In this document: positions 17,828-26,814 of the stretch, piece after piece
How positions within the stretch are numbered: the first letter of the stretch is position 1
Layout of the letters: each line of letters starts with the position of its first letter
From: Paraflavisolibacter caeni
GTDB lineage: Bacteria; Bacteroidota; Bacteroidia; Chitinophagales; Chitinophagaceae
DNA length: 64,000 nt
Direction: 5' to 3'
NCBI RefSeq assembly: GCF_025628885.1
Contig: NZ_JAOTIF010000026.1
Span: forward strand, 26,056-90,055
The notes under the pieces: model-generated
What the model was told of the DNA's origin: nothing
The model's input: the letters and a program-made list of their open reading frames with translations, nothing else
Database searches by the model: none
Position numbers and translations under genes: made by a program

Positions 17828-19741
17828 ATGGCAAACGAAAGAGGTAATTTGAACAATAGTAGAAAAAGCAAAGATGAAAGACCCAAAGTGAAACTTTCAA
17901 AAGAATCACTGCGCGAAGTATTGGGCCTTTATACCTACTTAAAACCATACAAGGGTAAATTTATTGCAAGCCTGGTATTTATTGCCCTGTCAACATTTTC
18001 AACAAGCCTGTTCCCGCTGTTCCTGGGCAAAATGATCGATGCGGTGTCCCCGGGCGCTTCCATACCCGGCATGGGAGCAGGCAATATAGGCAACCAGGTA
18101 GGCTTCAACCTGAAGGACATTCACTGGAGTTTGAATACGACCCTCCTGCTCATTTTCCTTCAATTGAGTATCCAAACCGTATTTTCCTTTATGAGAGTGT
18201 ATTTGCTGACAGAAGTGGGTGAAAGATCGCTTGCAGATATGCGCCGGGACGTGTATCGAAAGCTCCTCAGCATGCCAATGAGTTTCTTTACAGAAAAAAG
18301 AGTGGGCGAATTAAGCAACCGCATCTCCTCCGACCTGTCACAAATCCAGGATGCACTCTCCTATACACTGGCAGAGATGCTGAGAGGCATATTTACATTG
18401 ATCATTGGGCTGGCCTTTATCTTTTGGATCAGCACAAAGTTGGCGTTGGTCATGCTTTCAATCGTGCCTCTGATCGCTGTATTGGCTGTACTGTTTGGCA
18501 AACGTATCCGCATGATGTCACGAAGGGCACAGGATCAACTGGCCGAAAGTGGTACCATAGTACAGGAGACATTCAGCGGCATTGCTGTTGTCAAGGCCTT
18601 TACCAACGAATTGTATGAAATTGGCCGTTATGTAAAAAGCATTTATTCGGTAGTAGATACTGCTATTTCCAACGCACGCTACAGAGGGGCCTTTATTTCC
18701 TTTATGATATTTAGCGTATTTGGTGCTATTGCTTTTGTAATGTGGTTTGGCGCACGCATGATCCAATCTGGTCAGCTCACCATCGGCTCATTGACCATGT
18801 TCGTCATTTTCTCCATGTTTGTAGGTGGCACCTTTGCCGGCTTTGCCGATATTTTCAGTCAGTTACAAAAAACATTGGGAGCCACTCAAAGCATCCGCGA
18901 AATTCTTCGCAGTGAAGGAGAAGCCGTGGAACTCGCTAAAGAGGAAGTGGAACCCCGATTTGTACTGCAGGGTGCCGTACGTTTCGAAAACATTGCATTT
19001 TCATACCCGGGAAGAAAAGACGTGCCCGTTTTGAAAGATATCTCACTCAGTGCTGCCAACGGTGAACAGATTGCTTTAGTAGGCCCCAGCGGTGCAGGCA
19101 AAAGCACATTGGCAAACCTATTACTACGCTTTTATGAACCGGATAGCGGTACTCTGTATTTTGATGAACGCCCGGCCAAATCATTTCCCCTTTCTCAATT
19201 ACGCCGGCAAATGGCCTTTGTGCCCCAGGATGTGATATTATTTGGAGGAACGATTAAAGAAAACATAGCCTATGGCAAACCTTCCGCTACTGAAGCAGAA
19301 ATAATCGATGCCGCCAAAAAAGCCAACGCTCATGATTTTATCATGAAATTCCCTGAAAAATATGAGACCATTGTGGGCGAGCGGGGCATCAAACTAAGTG
19401 GTGGCCAACGCCAGAGGATTGCAATAGCACGTGCCATCCTGAAAGATCCGGCCATACTGATACTCGATGAAGCTACTTCATCGCTGGACAGTGAAAGCGA
19501 ACAACTGGTACAGGAAGCATTGGAAAACCTCATGAAAGGCCGCACATCATTTGTCATTGCGCACAGGCTATCTACTGTGCGCAATGCCGATAAGATCGTA
19601 GTGATCGATAAAGGCATCGTCAGCGAAATGGGTACACACCAGCAACTAATGAGTCAAAACGGGCTTTACCGCAAACTCAATGAAATGCAGTTCGAATTTG
19701 AAAACATTACCCAATCACCCCAAAGAATAAACACCGATTAA
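17828..19741 (+). CDS. ABC exporter, fused permease and ATPase (MsbA-like half transporter)
   Basis: 637 aa from the ATG at 17828; the frame is open from 17729, but that start overlaps the PAP2 gene and adds a non-conserved tail. Residues about 35-350 contain six membrane helices of the type I exporter fold. The nucleotide-binding domain has Walker A GPSGAGKST at 419-427, LSGGQ at 523-527, Walker B ILILDEATSSLD and the H-loop AHRLST. Family members flip lipids, lipid A precursors or drugs as homodimers. Following PAP2 and START genes supports a lipid-related role, by inference. Confidence 0.92.
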   Translation: MANERGNLNNSRKSKDERPKVKLSKESLREVLGLYTYLKPYKGKFIASLVFIALSTFSTSLFPLFLGKMIDAVSPGASIPGMGAGNIGNQVGFNLKDIHWSLNTTLLLIFLQLSIQTVFSFMRVYLLTEVGERSLADMRRDVYRKLLSMPMSFFTEKRVGELSNRISSDLSQIQDALSYTLAEMLRGIFTLIIGLAFIFWISTKLALVMLSIVPLIAVLAVLFGKRIRMMSRRAQDQLAESGTIVQETFSGIAVVKAFTNELYEIGRYVKSIYSVVDTAISNARYRGAFISFMIFSVFGAIAFVMWFGARMIQSGQLTIGSLTMFVIFSMFVGGTFAGFADIFSQLQKTLGATQSIREILRSEGEAVELAKEEVEPRFVLQGAVRFENIAFSYPGRKDVPVLKDISLSAANGEQIALVGPSGAGKSTLANLLLRFYEPDSGTLYFDERPAKSFPLSQLRRQMAFVPQDVILFGGTIKENIAYGKPSATEAEIIDAAKKANAHDFIMKFPEKYETIVGERGIKLSGGQRQRIAIARAILKDPAILILDEATSSLDSESEQLVQEALENLMKGRTSFVIAHRLSTVRNADKIVVIDKGIVSEMGTHQQLMSQNGLYRKLNEMQFEFENITQSPQRINTD

Positions 19742-19784
19742 TCGAAATAAAATAATACTGGCCCACAACTACCTTCCTTAACAA

Positions 19785-22223
19785 TCAGTCATCCTCATCC
19801 TTTTCCTGTACTGGCTTTATAAAAGCTGCACGACGTGGACCAGGAAATGGAACATGACTGCCTTTTATGGCGTGCCACAATACCAGGTTAAACTCGAGGT
19901 CAGGTACAGCATCTTCCTTGGAAAAATCAAAACCTTCTGACCTCCGCTGCCATTCATTCATTACGATATTCACATCCTGTAAGTTGATATTTGAAGGCAC
20001 AGACTGAAATGGGGCAAAATCGGGTTGGGACGTAAAAGAATTCCAAAGTGGTGTGGCAGCAGCATCGTACTGCGTCATAGGCGGAATACCCAATATCAAT
20101 TCAATGGTCCTTAACATAGATGCAGATGAATACATCGTATGGTCAACAAACTTTCTTTTCACATAAGGACCTGCTAAATAAGCAGTACTTCGATGTGCAT
20201 CCACATGGTCAGCGCCATTCTGTGCATCATCTTCTACAATCAATACCACACTTTCATTCCAGATAGGACTCTTGCTTAGATGTTCAATGAACAAACCAAC
20301 TGCCAGGTCGTTATCAGCAACATGTGCAAATGGTGTGGGACGTCCTCTCCGCATGCCTTCAGTATGGTCGTTGAGGAATCGTATAGTGTTGAATTGTGGC
20401 ACACGGTTAATGGCAACTAGAGAATCGAAATCCCTGCGCCACTGGCGAAAGCGGGCCGTATCCTTTTCTTGCATTTCATCCCAGCTATTAAATGTGGGAC
20501 AATAATTATTTTGCAATACAGGGATCGTTGGTTTATAGCCCATCATAAATTCACCATAGGTTCTGAAACTTACACCAGATCTTTTGCAGGCATCCCAAAT
20601 GAAGCCATTTTTATTGTTGGCAATTTTACGTCTCCCTTCTCCGTCATAATCTCCCCCACGGCCACCGTAAGAAGTTGGCCACGTTTTCTCAAGGTAATCA
20701 GTTGCATAAGCACCTAAACTCCAGTTATGCCCGTCCGCGCTCACTTCGGCATCAACATAAAAATTATCAAGTAATACAAATTCGTCAACAAGCTTATGTT
20801 GATTAGGTGTAATGTGCTTGCCAAACAACAGCAGGCTGGTATCTCCATTCCCTTGCGGAACATCTGCCAATACCTGGTCATAAGTCCTGTTTTCCTTGAT
20901 GATATAAAAGACATATTTGATGGGACTTTTATCTCCCACCTTCATCGGGATGGGATTGTCCTGCTGGCCTTTGGCCTTCATTTCAGTTTCTTTTGTATAG
21001 GGCGTATTCCTGTATACTTCCCGCGAATAAAAGCTTAACTGCTGTTGTGAAGGTTCATCAATGATGCTCATGGTTCCTTTAAACAATCCACCAATATATT
21101 GAACGGACGGTGGCTTATTATTATCGGCTGTTCTATATTTTACTTCTTGTATTTTGCCAACCGGGTTTGGACCATACGGATTGGGTAATGAAGAGAACCC
21201 TTTTCCATTCGCAACAAATATTTTTCTACCGATCACTTTTACATTGGTTGGATACCAGCCTGTAGGAATATAGCCCAGTGATACACTGCTGCCGGGTTTT
21301 GTTACATCGAACACTGCCAGGCAATTGTTATCGGCATTGGCAATGTATAAACGCTTCCCATCTGCACTCAAGGCCAACCCATTTGTAGTTGAACCAACCG
21401 GAGCATCAGGGTATAATGCAGCATTGAGCACTTCAACAACACTCCGCTCCTTCCGGTTAATGATGGAAACAGAATTGTCATTGGCATTGGCCACAAACAG
21501 GTAATTTCCATTCTTTGAAAGAATGATATCGTTTGGATGGCTGCCTACTTTTACTGTGGCAGTTATTTCTTCTGTTGCAGTGTTCAGCACCAGGAGCTGG
21601 TCACAGCCCCAACAGGTAATGTAAAGCTCTTTTTGATCATTTGATAAAATACAGGAAAATGCTTCTGCTTCCAGTTTTATCTGCTTTTTGATTGACTTTG
21701 AAGGAAGATCAATAATATAGAGAGAATTATCTTCCTTGGTTACTACGTACATCGTTTGTGAAGCAGTGTTAATTTCAATACCGGCCGGAGAGATTTTATT
21801 AGGCCATTTCTTTCCCAAAACGAAACTGTCCGTAAGTATTAATTTTTTATTGATAATACTGTATTGCCAGATGATATTATCATTTCCTCCGGAAGCATAT
21901 AGTTGTTTTCCATCGGCACTGAATTGTAAGCCATACCAGCTTCTAGAGATCACAACGCTGTCTAGCTGTTTTTCTGTTGCCGGATCAATAAGCTGAATGC
22001 TTTGTACACTCTGACCATTGTTCGTAACAGCCAGTAATTTGCCTTGACGGCTTACGGCCATATTCAACGGCAGATCCCCCAGTGGTAAAGACCTGCCAAC
22101 ATGGGAAATAGCCCAGCCGTTAGGTAATTCACTTCTTTTTAAATCAATATTTTGGCTGGTTTGTGCAGTTAATGATAAAGATATTGTAAGGAATAATAGA
22201 ATAAATAATGGTTGAATGCTCAT
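19785..22223 (-). CDS. Exported bifunctional YVTN beta-propeller / phosphoesterase-family protein
   Basis: 812 aa with a signal peptide (LLFLTISLSLTAQ). Residues about 30-370 are a seven-bladed YVTN-type propeller with repeating strands such as LFVANANDNSVSIINR and LYIANADNNCLAVFDV. Residues about 430-790 are a phosphoesterase domain of the alkaline phosphatase superfamily, with IKENRTYDQVL near its start, SADGHNWSLGAYATDY, and the metal-site-like VEDDAQNGADHVDAHR. The architecture is common in Bacteroidota and Acidobacteria; the natural substrate is unknown. It is followed on the same strand (upstream) by a sulfatase, another member of the superfamily. Confidence 0.88.
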   Translation of the reverse strand: MSIQPLFILLFLTISLSLTAQTSQNIDLKRSELPNGWAISHVGRSLPLGDLPLNMAVSRQGKLLAVTNNGQSVQSIQLIDPATEKQLDSVVISRSWYGLQFSADGKQLYASGGNDNIIWQYSIINKKLILTDSFVLGKKWPNKISPAGIEINTASQTMYVVTKEDNSLYIIDLPSKSIKKQIKLEAEAFSCILSNDQKELYITCWGCDQLLVLNTATEEITATVKVGSHPNDIILSKNGNYLFVANANDNSVSIINRKERSVVEVLNAALYPDAPVGSTTNGLALSADGKRLYIANADNNCLAVFDVTKPGSSVSLGYIPTGWYPTNVKVIGRKIFVANGKGFSSLPNPYGPNPVGKIQEVKYRTADNNKPPSVQYIGGLFKGTMSIIDEPSQQQLSFYSREVYRNTPYTKETEMKAKGQQDNPIPMKVGDKSPIKYVFYIIKENRTYDQVLADVPQGNGDTSLLLFGKHITPNQHKLVDEFVLLDNFYVDAEVSADGHNWSLGAYATDYLEKTWPTSYGGRGGDYDGEGRRKIANNKNGFIWDACKRSGVSFRTYGEFMMGYKPTIPVLQNNYCPTFNSWDEMQEKDTARFRQWRRDFDSLVAINRVPQFNTIRFLNDHTEGMRRGRPTPFAHVADNDLAVGLFIEHLSKSPIWNESVVLIVEDDAQNGADHVDAHRSTAYLAGPYVKRKFVDHTMYSSASMLRTIELILGIPPMTQYDAAATPLWNSFTSQPDFAPFQSVPSNINLQDVNIVMNEWQRRSEGFDFSKEDAVPDLEFNLVLWHAIKGSHVPFPGPRRAAFIKPVQEKDEDD

Positions 22224-22287
22224 AAATACTGATTAAAAAACAAAGCTTAAAATTTATTTCGTATTTGCGGCGATTGTTTCAGCTAAT

Positions 22288-23685
22288 TTACTGGATTTGA
22301 AACAGCTTGCTTTCTGATGGCCGGTGTGCTTCGTCCATCAGGGCTTCCAGTTCTTTTACTTGATCAGGATGGGAATTGGCTATATTATTTTGCTCACCCG
22401 GATCCTCAGAGAGATCGTACAATTCTGTACGTACTGGCTGTGCATTTTTGTAGAAGCGTATGGCTTTCCAGTTGCCTTTGCGGACTGCCTGTTTAAATCC
22501 CCCTTCATAAAACTCCCAATAGAGGTAGTTATTCTTCAATGTTTGTGGTTTATTGAGCAGCGTAGGCAGAAATGAATGGCCATCGGTCTGTGTAAGGCTT
22601 AGCCCTGTGATGTCAGCAAAAGTGGGCAGCACATCCCAAAAAGCACCAGTAAACACAGACGTACTATTCATTGCTACATGTTGAGGCCATTTAACAATAA
22701 AGGGAATGCGAATACCACCTTCGTAAAGGTCTCGTTTGATACCTTTCAAATTGCCACTGCTGTGGAATAACCCTGTGGCATCAGGCATTTTTCGTCCGCC
22801 TTCGATGTGCGTTCCGTTGTCGCTGGCAAATATCACGATGGTATTCTGCTCTAAACCGCTTTTTTTCAACTGTTGCAAAATGCTGCCAATATAATCGTCC
22901 ATACTGGTAACCATTGCTGCGTATGCTGCTCTGGGTTGTGGCTGCGGACCATAATGCAAGCCTGGCGGCTGCGGCATTTCCGGCTCAAAGACACTCCTGG
23001 TCTTCTGCTGGTACATTTGCAGGTATCTCTGCGGCACTTTCAATTCTGCATGCGGAAGCGTATAGGCAACGTATAAAAAGAACGGGTGTTCCTTGTTCTG
23101 GCGGATAAAATCAATGGCTGAAGATGTAAACAATTCATTAAGGTAAGTGCCTGCCGGAACCCTTACTTTTTGACTGACCCCGTTAACCATCTTCCAAATA
23201 GAATCGCTCTGCTGGAAATGGCCTTCCTCATGATGCAGATGGCCCACGAAAAAATCCCACCCTTTCTTTTCAGGCGCACCTGTAGTGTTTTTTAAGCCAA
23301 GTCCCCACTTCCCTACCATGCCATTGACATACCCTTTTTGTTTTAAAAGTTGCGGTATAATGGAATCCTCAGCCCGTAACGGCAGTTCACCGTTCCCCCT
23401 GATGTAAGTATGACCAGTATGCTGACCTGTCATTAAACTGGCACGGGAAGGCGCGCACACAGTACTGCCGGCATAAAAGTTAGTAAACCGCATGCCTTCA
23501 TTGGCCAGTTGGTCTATATGAGGCGTTTTGATCAATTGCTGACCATAACAACCCACATCTCCATAGCCTAAATCATCGGCTAGGAAAAAAATGATGTTGG
23601 GCAACGTACTGGTTTTCTTTTGGGCATAAACCGGTATTGAACAGAGGAGGGCAATTCCAATAATAAAAACAAGAAAACTTTTCAT
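22288..23685 (-). CDS. Exported sulfatase (arylsulfatase-type, formylglycine-dependent)
   Basis: 465 aa with a signal peptide (SIPVYAQ). PNIIFFLADDLGYGD supplies the metal-binding Asp pair. C77 lies in C-x-P-S-R (CAPSRASLMTG), the site oxidised to formylglycine by a maturase. Further sulfatase motifs are GKWGLG and FASDNGTH. The length fits the family. It would act in the periplasm or at the surface on sulfated glycans or aryl sulfates. No sulfatase-maturing enzyme gene is in the window, so maturation must be encoded elsewhere. It sits 64 bp upstream of the propeller phosphoesterase and may share its transcript. Confidence 0.93.
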   Translation of the reverse strand: MKSFLVFIIGIALLCSIPVYAQKKTSTLPNIIFFLADDLGYGDVGCYGQQLIKTPHIDQLANEGMRFTNFYAGSTVCAPSRASLMTGQHTGHTYIRGNGELPLRAEDSIIPQLLKQKGYVNGMVGKWGLGLKNTTGAPEKKGWDFFVGHLHHEEGHFQQSDSIWKMVNGVSQKVRVPAGTYLNELFTSSAIDFIRQNKEHPFFLYVAYTLPHAELKVPQRYLQMYQQKTRSVFEPEMPQPPGLHYGPQPQPRAAYAAMVTSMDDYIGSILQQLKKSGLEQNTIVIFASDNGTHIEGGRKMPDATGLFHSSGNLKGIKRDLYEGGIRIPFIVKWPQHVAMNSTSVFTGAFWDVLPTFADITGLSLTQTDGHSFLPTLLNKPQTLKNNYLYWEFYEGGFKQAVRKGNWKAIRFYKNAQPVRTELYDLSEDPGEQNNIANSHPDQVKELEALMDEAHRPSESKLFQIQ

Positions 23686-23844
23686 TACTAAGTACCTCGA
23701 TACGGCTTTACGAAATGAATGATTTCATAAACATAAAAACTTGCCCTTATTATATGTTGTGCATACGTTTGCCCAAATTAAAAAAAGCCAGCCAAGGTCA
23801 CACTCTGGAAAATCAATACAGCCTTTTCATTATATATTACTGGT

Positions 23845-24030
23845 TCAATAATAAACTAAATCCGTCTCAATGATTGCTGCATTAAAAGCATTGCAGGCCA
23901 GTTCAGCCTCCGCTTCACTCAAAAAGCCCCGGACTATTAATTGGTCATCATCAAAATAAGTATCTAAAATTCCGGTAACCATTTGAAAAAAAGCCAGATC
24001 TCTTGCACTCTGAAATTTTAGTGTTAGCAT
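23845..24030 (-). CDS. Small hypothetical protein, divergent from 24156-24392
   Basis: 61 aa from the ATG at 24030 (MLTLKFQSARDLAFFQMV). The frame stays open to an ATG at 24201, but that part runs over the divergent gene and reads like non-coding sequence. The product is a short alpha/beta protein with FDDDQLIVRGFLSEAEAELA, suggesting a ferredoxin-like fold. I do not recognise the family. It is paired head to head with another small gene. Confidence 0.55.
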   Translation of the reverse strand: MLTLKFQSARDLAFFQMVTGILDTYFDDDQLIVRGFLSEAEAELACNAFNAAIIETDLVYY

Positions 24031-24155
24031 CACGTTTCGTTTGGTGTTCAGAAGTTGAAAACAAAATATATACCTAAACAGCAGAGTAAAATACTTTTTA
24101 CAGTAAAATACGGGATAACCATTATTCCTCATTAACTTCAGGGAAACATTGCCAA

Positions 24156-24392
24156 ATGATCCCGGAATTTCCCGTTGAATTTCAATTGAGCAACGGTACA
24201 CATGTTTTAGTTAGAAAAACCAACGCTATGTTTGAATTTCATCTCACCAGGCGGAATGGGATGAAACACAATTTCAACTGGACAGATGCAGAAGGTATAA
24301 CCGATGCTGAAACAGCCACAGCCCTGCCAAGGGAGTCATTCGCTCACGAAGAGTCAGAAGCCATTACCATCTTGCAGGAGATGCGCCAATAA
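24156..24392 (+). CDS. Small hypothetical protein
   Basis: 78 aa starting at the ATG at 24156. The sequence (FPVEFQLSNGTHVLVRKTN, then FEFHLTRRNG and a C-terminal acidic helix EESEAITILQEMRQ) looks like a small beta-sheet protein with a helix. No signal peptide or membrane segment. The stop lies 8 bp from the end of the convergent proteasome-like gene. Family not recognised; composition and position support a real gene. Confidence 0.6.
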   Translation: MIPEFPVEFQLSNGTHVLVRKTNAMFEFHLTRRNGMKHNFNWTDAEGITDAETATALPRESFAHEESEAITILQEMRQ

Positions 24393-24400
24393 CAGGCATC

Positions 24401-25105
24401 CTAATATTCAACCATCCCACTTTCGCCCTCCATTTCCATGCTCACAATCTTTACTGGCCCTCCAACAAAATCAGGATAAACCCTGATCCCTTCCTCGATA
24501 ATTTCTCGTGCCTTCTCTTTTGCATGCAAAGACATTTCCTCATCTGAAGGATGTCGCCCGCTTAAAAAAGACGTACTCCCGATTGCCCTCCAAAAACATT
24601 GCGCCTTTTCCTTCATCGTAGACGTATCCGCCTTCCAGGTATTCATAACAATCTTCATTGTTGATTCATCTATGATTCTATAGTCCAGTAAGTAAAGGGT
24701 GGGTATTTTTCCTACCCGTTTAATAATAACGATTTCTCCTCCGGAAGCACTGTATTTCTGGTATTGTCCAAAAACCTCGGGACTTCTCGCTTTCAGACCT
24801 GAAAAAAAATCCTTTAATGCATAAGGTAATTGAGCAAGTATCTCTTGAATCACCTGCTCCAAATCGGAATATTGTTGTAGAATACGATTGAGGATCGCAT
24901 GTACGCTGAAGCTCCCGTCCCCTGACGAATCCAGTCCTGCAATAGCATAGAAATAATCATGAACCCGGTAAATCTTATCCATGGTTTCATTCTTCACAAC
25001 ACCCTCCGAACCAAGACTGGTCTTCTTACTATCAGCCGCCAAAACAATGTTATGGTCAGTAACCACAAGAACTAATATGGTAGCAAGCAAAGCTTCCAAT
25101 GCCAA
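24401..25105 (-). CDS. Proteasome-like Ntn-hydrolase-fold protein
   Basis: 234 aa. Near the N terminus LATILVLVVTDHNIVLAADS matches the proteasome beta-subunit start, in which a catalytic Thr1 is followed by a strand, a D/G turn and VLAADSR. T9 would be the nucleophile after removal of MALEALLA. KIYRVHDYFYAIAGL matches the next K-I strand, and the C-terminal VGGPVKIVSME resembles the closing strand of proteasome-type hydrolases. The middle (about 60-130) is helical, as in the family. It is shorter than or unlike HslV, and no unfoldase gene is nearby. Fold call from motif order; peptidase activity is inferred. Confidence 0.6.
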   Translation of the reverse strand: MALEALLATILVLVVTDHNIVLAADSKKTSLGSEGVVKNETMDKIYRVHDYFYAIAGLDSSGDGSFSVHAILNRILQQYSDLEQVIQEILAQLPYALKDFFSGLKARSPEVFGQYQKYSASGGEIVIIKRVGKIPTLYLLDYRIIDESTMKIVMNTWKADTSTMKEKAQCFWRAIGSTSFLSGRHPSDEEMSLHAKEKAREIIEEGIRVYPDFVGGPVKIVSMEMEGESGMVEY

Positions 25106-25227
25106 CAGTTATTTTATTGAATATATGCATCATCTATCACCGCACACCACCATCATATACCTATCATCCATCATCTCCCCTTATTCCCCTACTCATTACT
25201 CATCCCATTCCCCATTCGTCATTCGAA
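25106..25227. repeat. G-poor intergenic tract with CATC/CATTC words
   Basis: This 120-bp spacer between the proteasome-like gene and a VOC gene is almost free of G on the plus strand and is built from words such as CATCATC, CCATTC and TCATTC. CCCATTCGTCATTC at 25211-25224 recurs exactly at 28810-28823. The lack of stops makes spurious plus-strand ORFs here. No gene or promoter is evident. Confidence 0.7.
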
Positions 25228-25617
25228 TCATTCCTCATACAACTCCAAAGGCAGTCCATCCGGATCCCTAAAGAAAGTAAAACGCTTCCCAGTATACTCA
25301 TCTATCCGGATAGCTTCCACATCTACGCCCTTACCTTTAAGATAATCGACCCCTTTTTCTATATCACTGACCCTGAATGCAAGGTGCCTGAGTCCTGCAG
25401 CTTCAGGCTGTGAGGGCCTTGGCCGGGGATTAGGAAATGAAAAAAGTTCAATTACATAAGTACCATCCAAACAAAGATCTAATTTATACGACTGACGCTC
25501 AGCTCTAAACACTTCCTGCTTGATGGTAAAACCTAAAACATCTGTATAAAATACTTTTGACCGCTCATAATCCGAGCTGATGATGGCTATATGATGAATA
25601 CCTTTTAAAAATTGCAT
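25228..25617 (-). CDS. VOC superfamily protein (glyoxalase I-like, GloA2/YaeR type)
   Basis: 129 aa, a single glyoxalase/bleomycin-resistance fold made of two beta-alpha-beta-beta-beta units: GIHHIAIISSDYERSKVFYTDV opens the first and LRHLAFRVSDIEKGVDYL the second. Metal-ligand candidates are the His of HHIAI, Glu of VIELFSF, His of RHLAF and Glu of PLELYEE. The DPDGLPLELYE end is typical of the small YaeR-like clade. Substrate unknown; cytoplasmic. It stands alone, flanked by a G-poor repeat tract at its 3' end. Confidence 0.88.
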   Translation of the reverse strand: MQFLKGIHHIAIISSDYERSKVFYTDVLGFTIKQEVFRAERQSYKLDLCLDGTYVIELFSFPNPRPRPSQPEAAGLRHLAFRVSDIEKGVDYLKGKGVDVEAIRIDEYTGKRFTFFRDPDGLPLELYEE

Positions 25618-25747
25618 ACCACCAAATTAGTAAACTCCTCCGGATTCAATATGGCGTTTTCACAAAACACCAAAATCACCCTCTCCACCATAATTACAGG
25701 AGTACAATATTATTACTGCTTAACTTCATACTCTAAAGGACAAAAGG

Positions 25748-26809
25748 ATGGAATTAGGCATCTACACATTTGCTGATATTGCCCCGGACCCGGTAACCGG
25801 AAAAACCATCTCTCCCCACCAACGCATCCGTAACCTCATGGAGGAAATCGAACTTGCAGACCAGCTGAATCTGGATGTATTTGCTGTGGGCGAACACCAC
25901 CGACCTGATTATGCAGTATCAGCCCCTGCAGTTATTTTGGGAGCCGCTGCAGAAAGAACAAACAACATCAAACTTTCAAGTGCGGTTACAGTTCTGAGTT
26001 CTGATGATCCTGTTCGTGTTTTCCAGTCGTTTGCTACAGTAGACCTCCTCTCAAGAGGCCGCGCAGAAATAATGGCTGGCAGAGGTTCCTTTATAGAATC
26101 ATTTCCCTTGTTCGGCTATAACCTCAACGACTATGATGAGCTGTTTACTGAAAAATTAAAGATGCTCATAAAGCTCAATGCAAATGAAAAGATCACATGG
26201 GCTGGAAAACATACCCAGTCTATAAGCGATATGGGTGTTTATCCCCGCCCTTACCAGGAACAATTGCCCATATGGGTAGCAGTTGGCGGCACTCCGGAAT
26301 CGGTTGTGCGGGCAGCAGAGTATGGACTGCCCATGGCACTGGCGATCATTGGTGGCATGCCTGCCCGCTTTGTACCTTATGCACAATTATACCGCCAGAT
26401 GTATCAAAAAGCTGGTCATGATTTGAATAAACTGCAACTCGGCATTAACTCACATACTTATATAGCCGATAATTCACAGCAGGCTGAAGAAGAGTTTTAT
26501 CCCTCCTATGCAGATGTAATCAACCGCATTGGAAAAGAAAGAGGCTGGCCTTCAACCAATAAACAACAATTCCATAAATCTATAAATCAGCAGGGATCCT
26601 TGATAGTTGGAAGCCCTCAACAGGTAATTGATAAAATATTATTTGAACATGAATTGTTTGGCCATACCCGGTTCCTGGCCCAAATGAGTATGGGAGCAAT
26701 GCCGCACGATAAGATCATGCATGCTATTGAATTGCTGGGAACCAAAGTAGCCCCTGTGGTAAAAAAAGCTACGGAAATAAATCAACAACCTAACGCCCTT
26801 AAAAGATAA
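25748..26809 (+). CDS. LLM-class flavin-dependent oxidoreductase
   Basis: 353 aa, the usual length for luciferase-like monooxygenases. The TIM-barrel landmarks are [18 protein letters not shown] near residue 45, [16 protein letters not shown] near 100 and [20 protein letters not shown] near 175. These enzymes use FMN or F420; flavin use is more likely here. Substrate unknown. The transketolase gene starts 5 bp downstream, so the two are co-transcribed. Nothing else indicates a pathway. Confidence 0.9.
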   Translation: MELGIYTFADIAPDPVTGKTISPHQRIRNLMEEIELADQLNLDVFAVGEHHRPDYAVSAPAVILGAAAERTNNIKLSSAVTVLSSDDPVRVFQSFATVDLLSRGRAEIMAGRGSFIESFPLFGYNLNDYDELFTEKLKMLIKLNANEKITWAGKHTQSISDMGVYPRPYQEQLPIWVAVGGTPESVVRAAEYGLPMALAIIGGMPARFVPYAQLYRQMYQKAGHDLNKLQLGINSHTYIADNSQQAEEEFYPSYADVINRIGKERGWPSTNKQQFHKSINQQGSLIVGSPQQVIDKILFEHELFGHTRFLAQMSMGAMPHDKIMHAIELLGTKVAPVVKKATEINQQPNALKR

Positions 26810-26814
26810 GAACC

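Noticed and set aside
25099..25413. Plus-strand open frame over the G-poor tract
   Set aside because: The composition removes stop codons; the product is Ser/Pro/His-rich and overlaps the VOC gene on the other strand.
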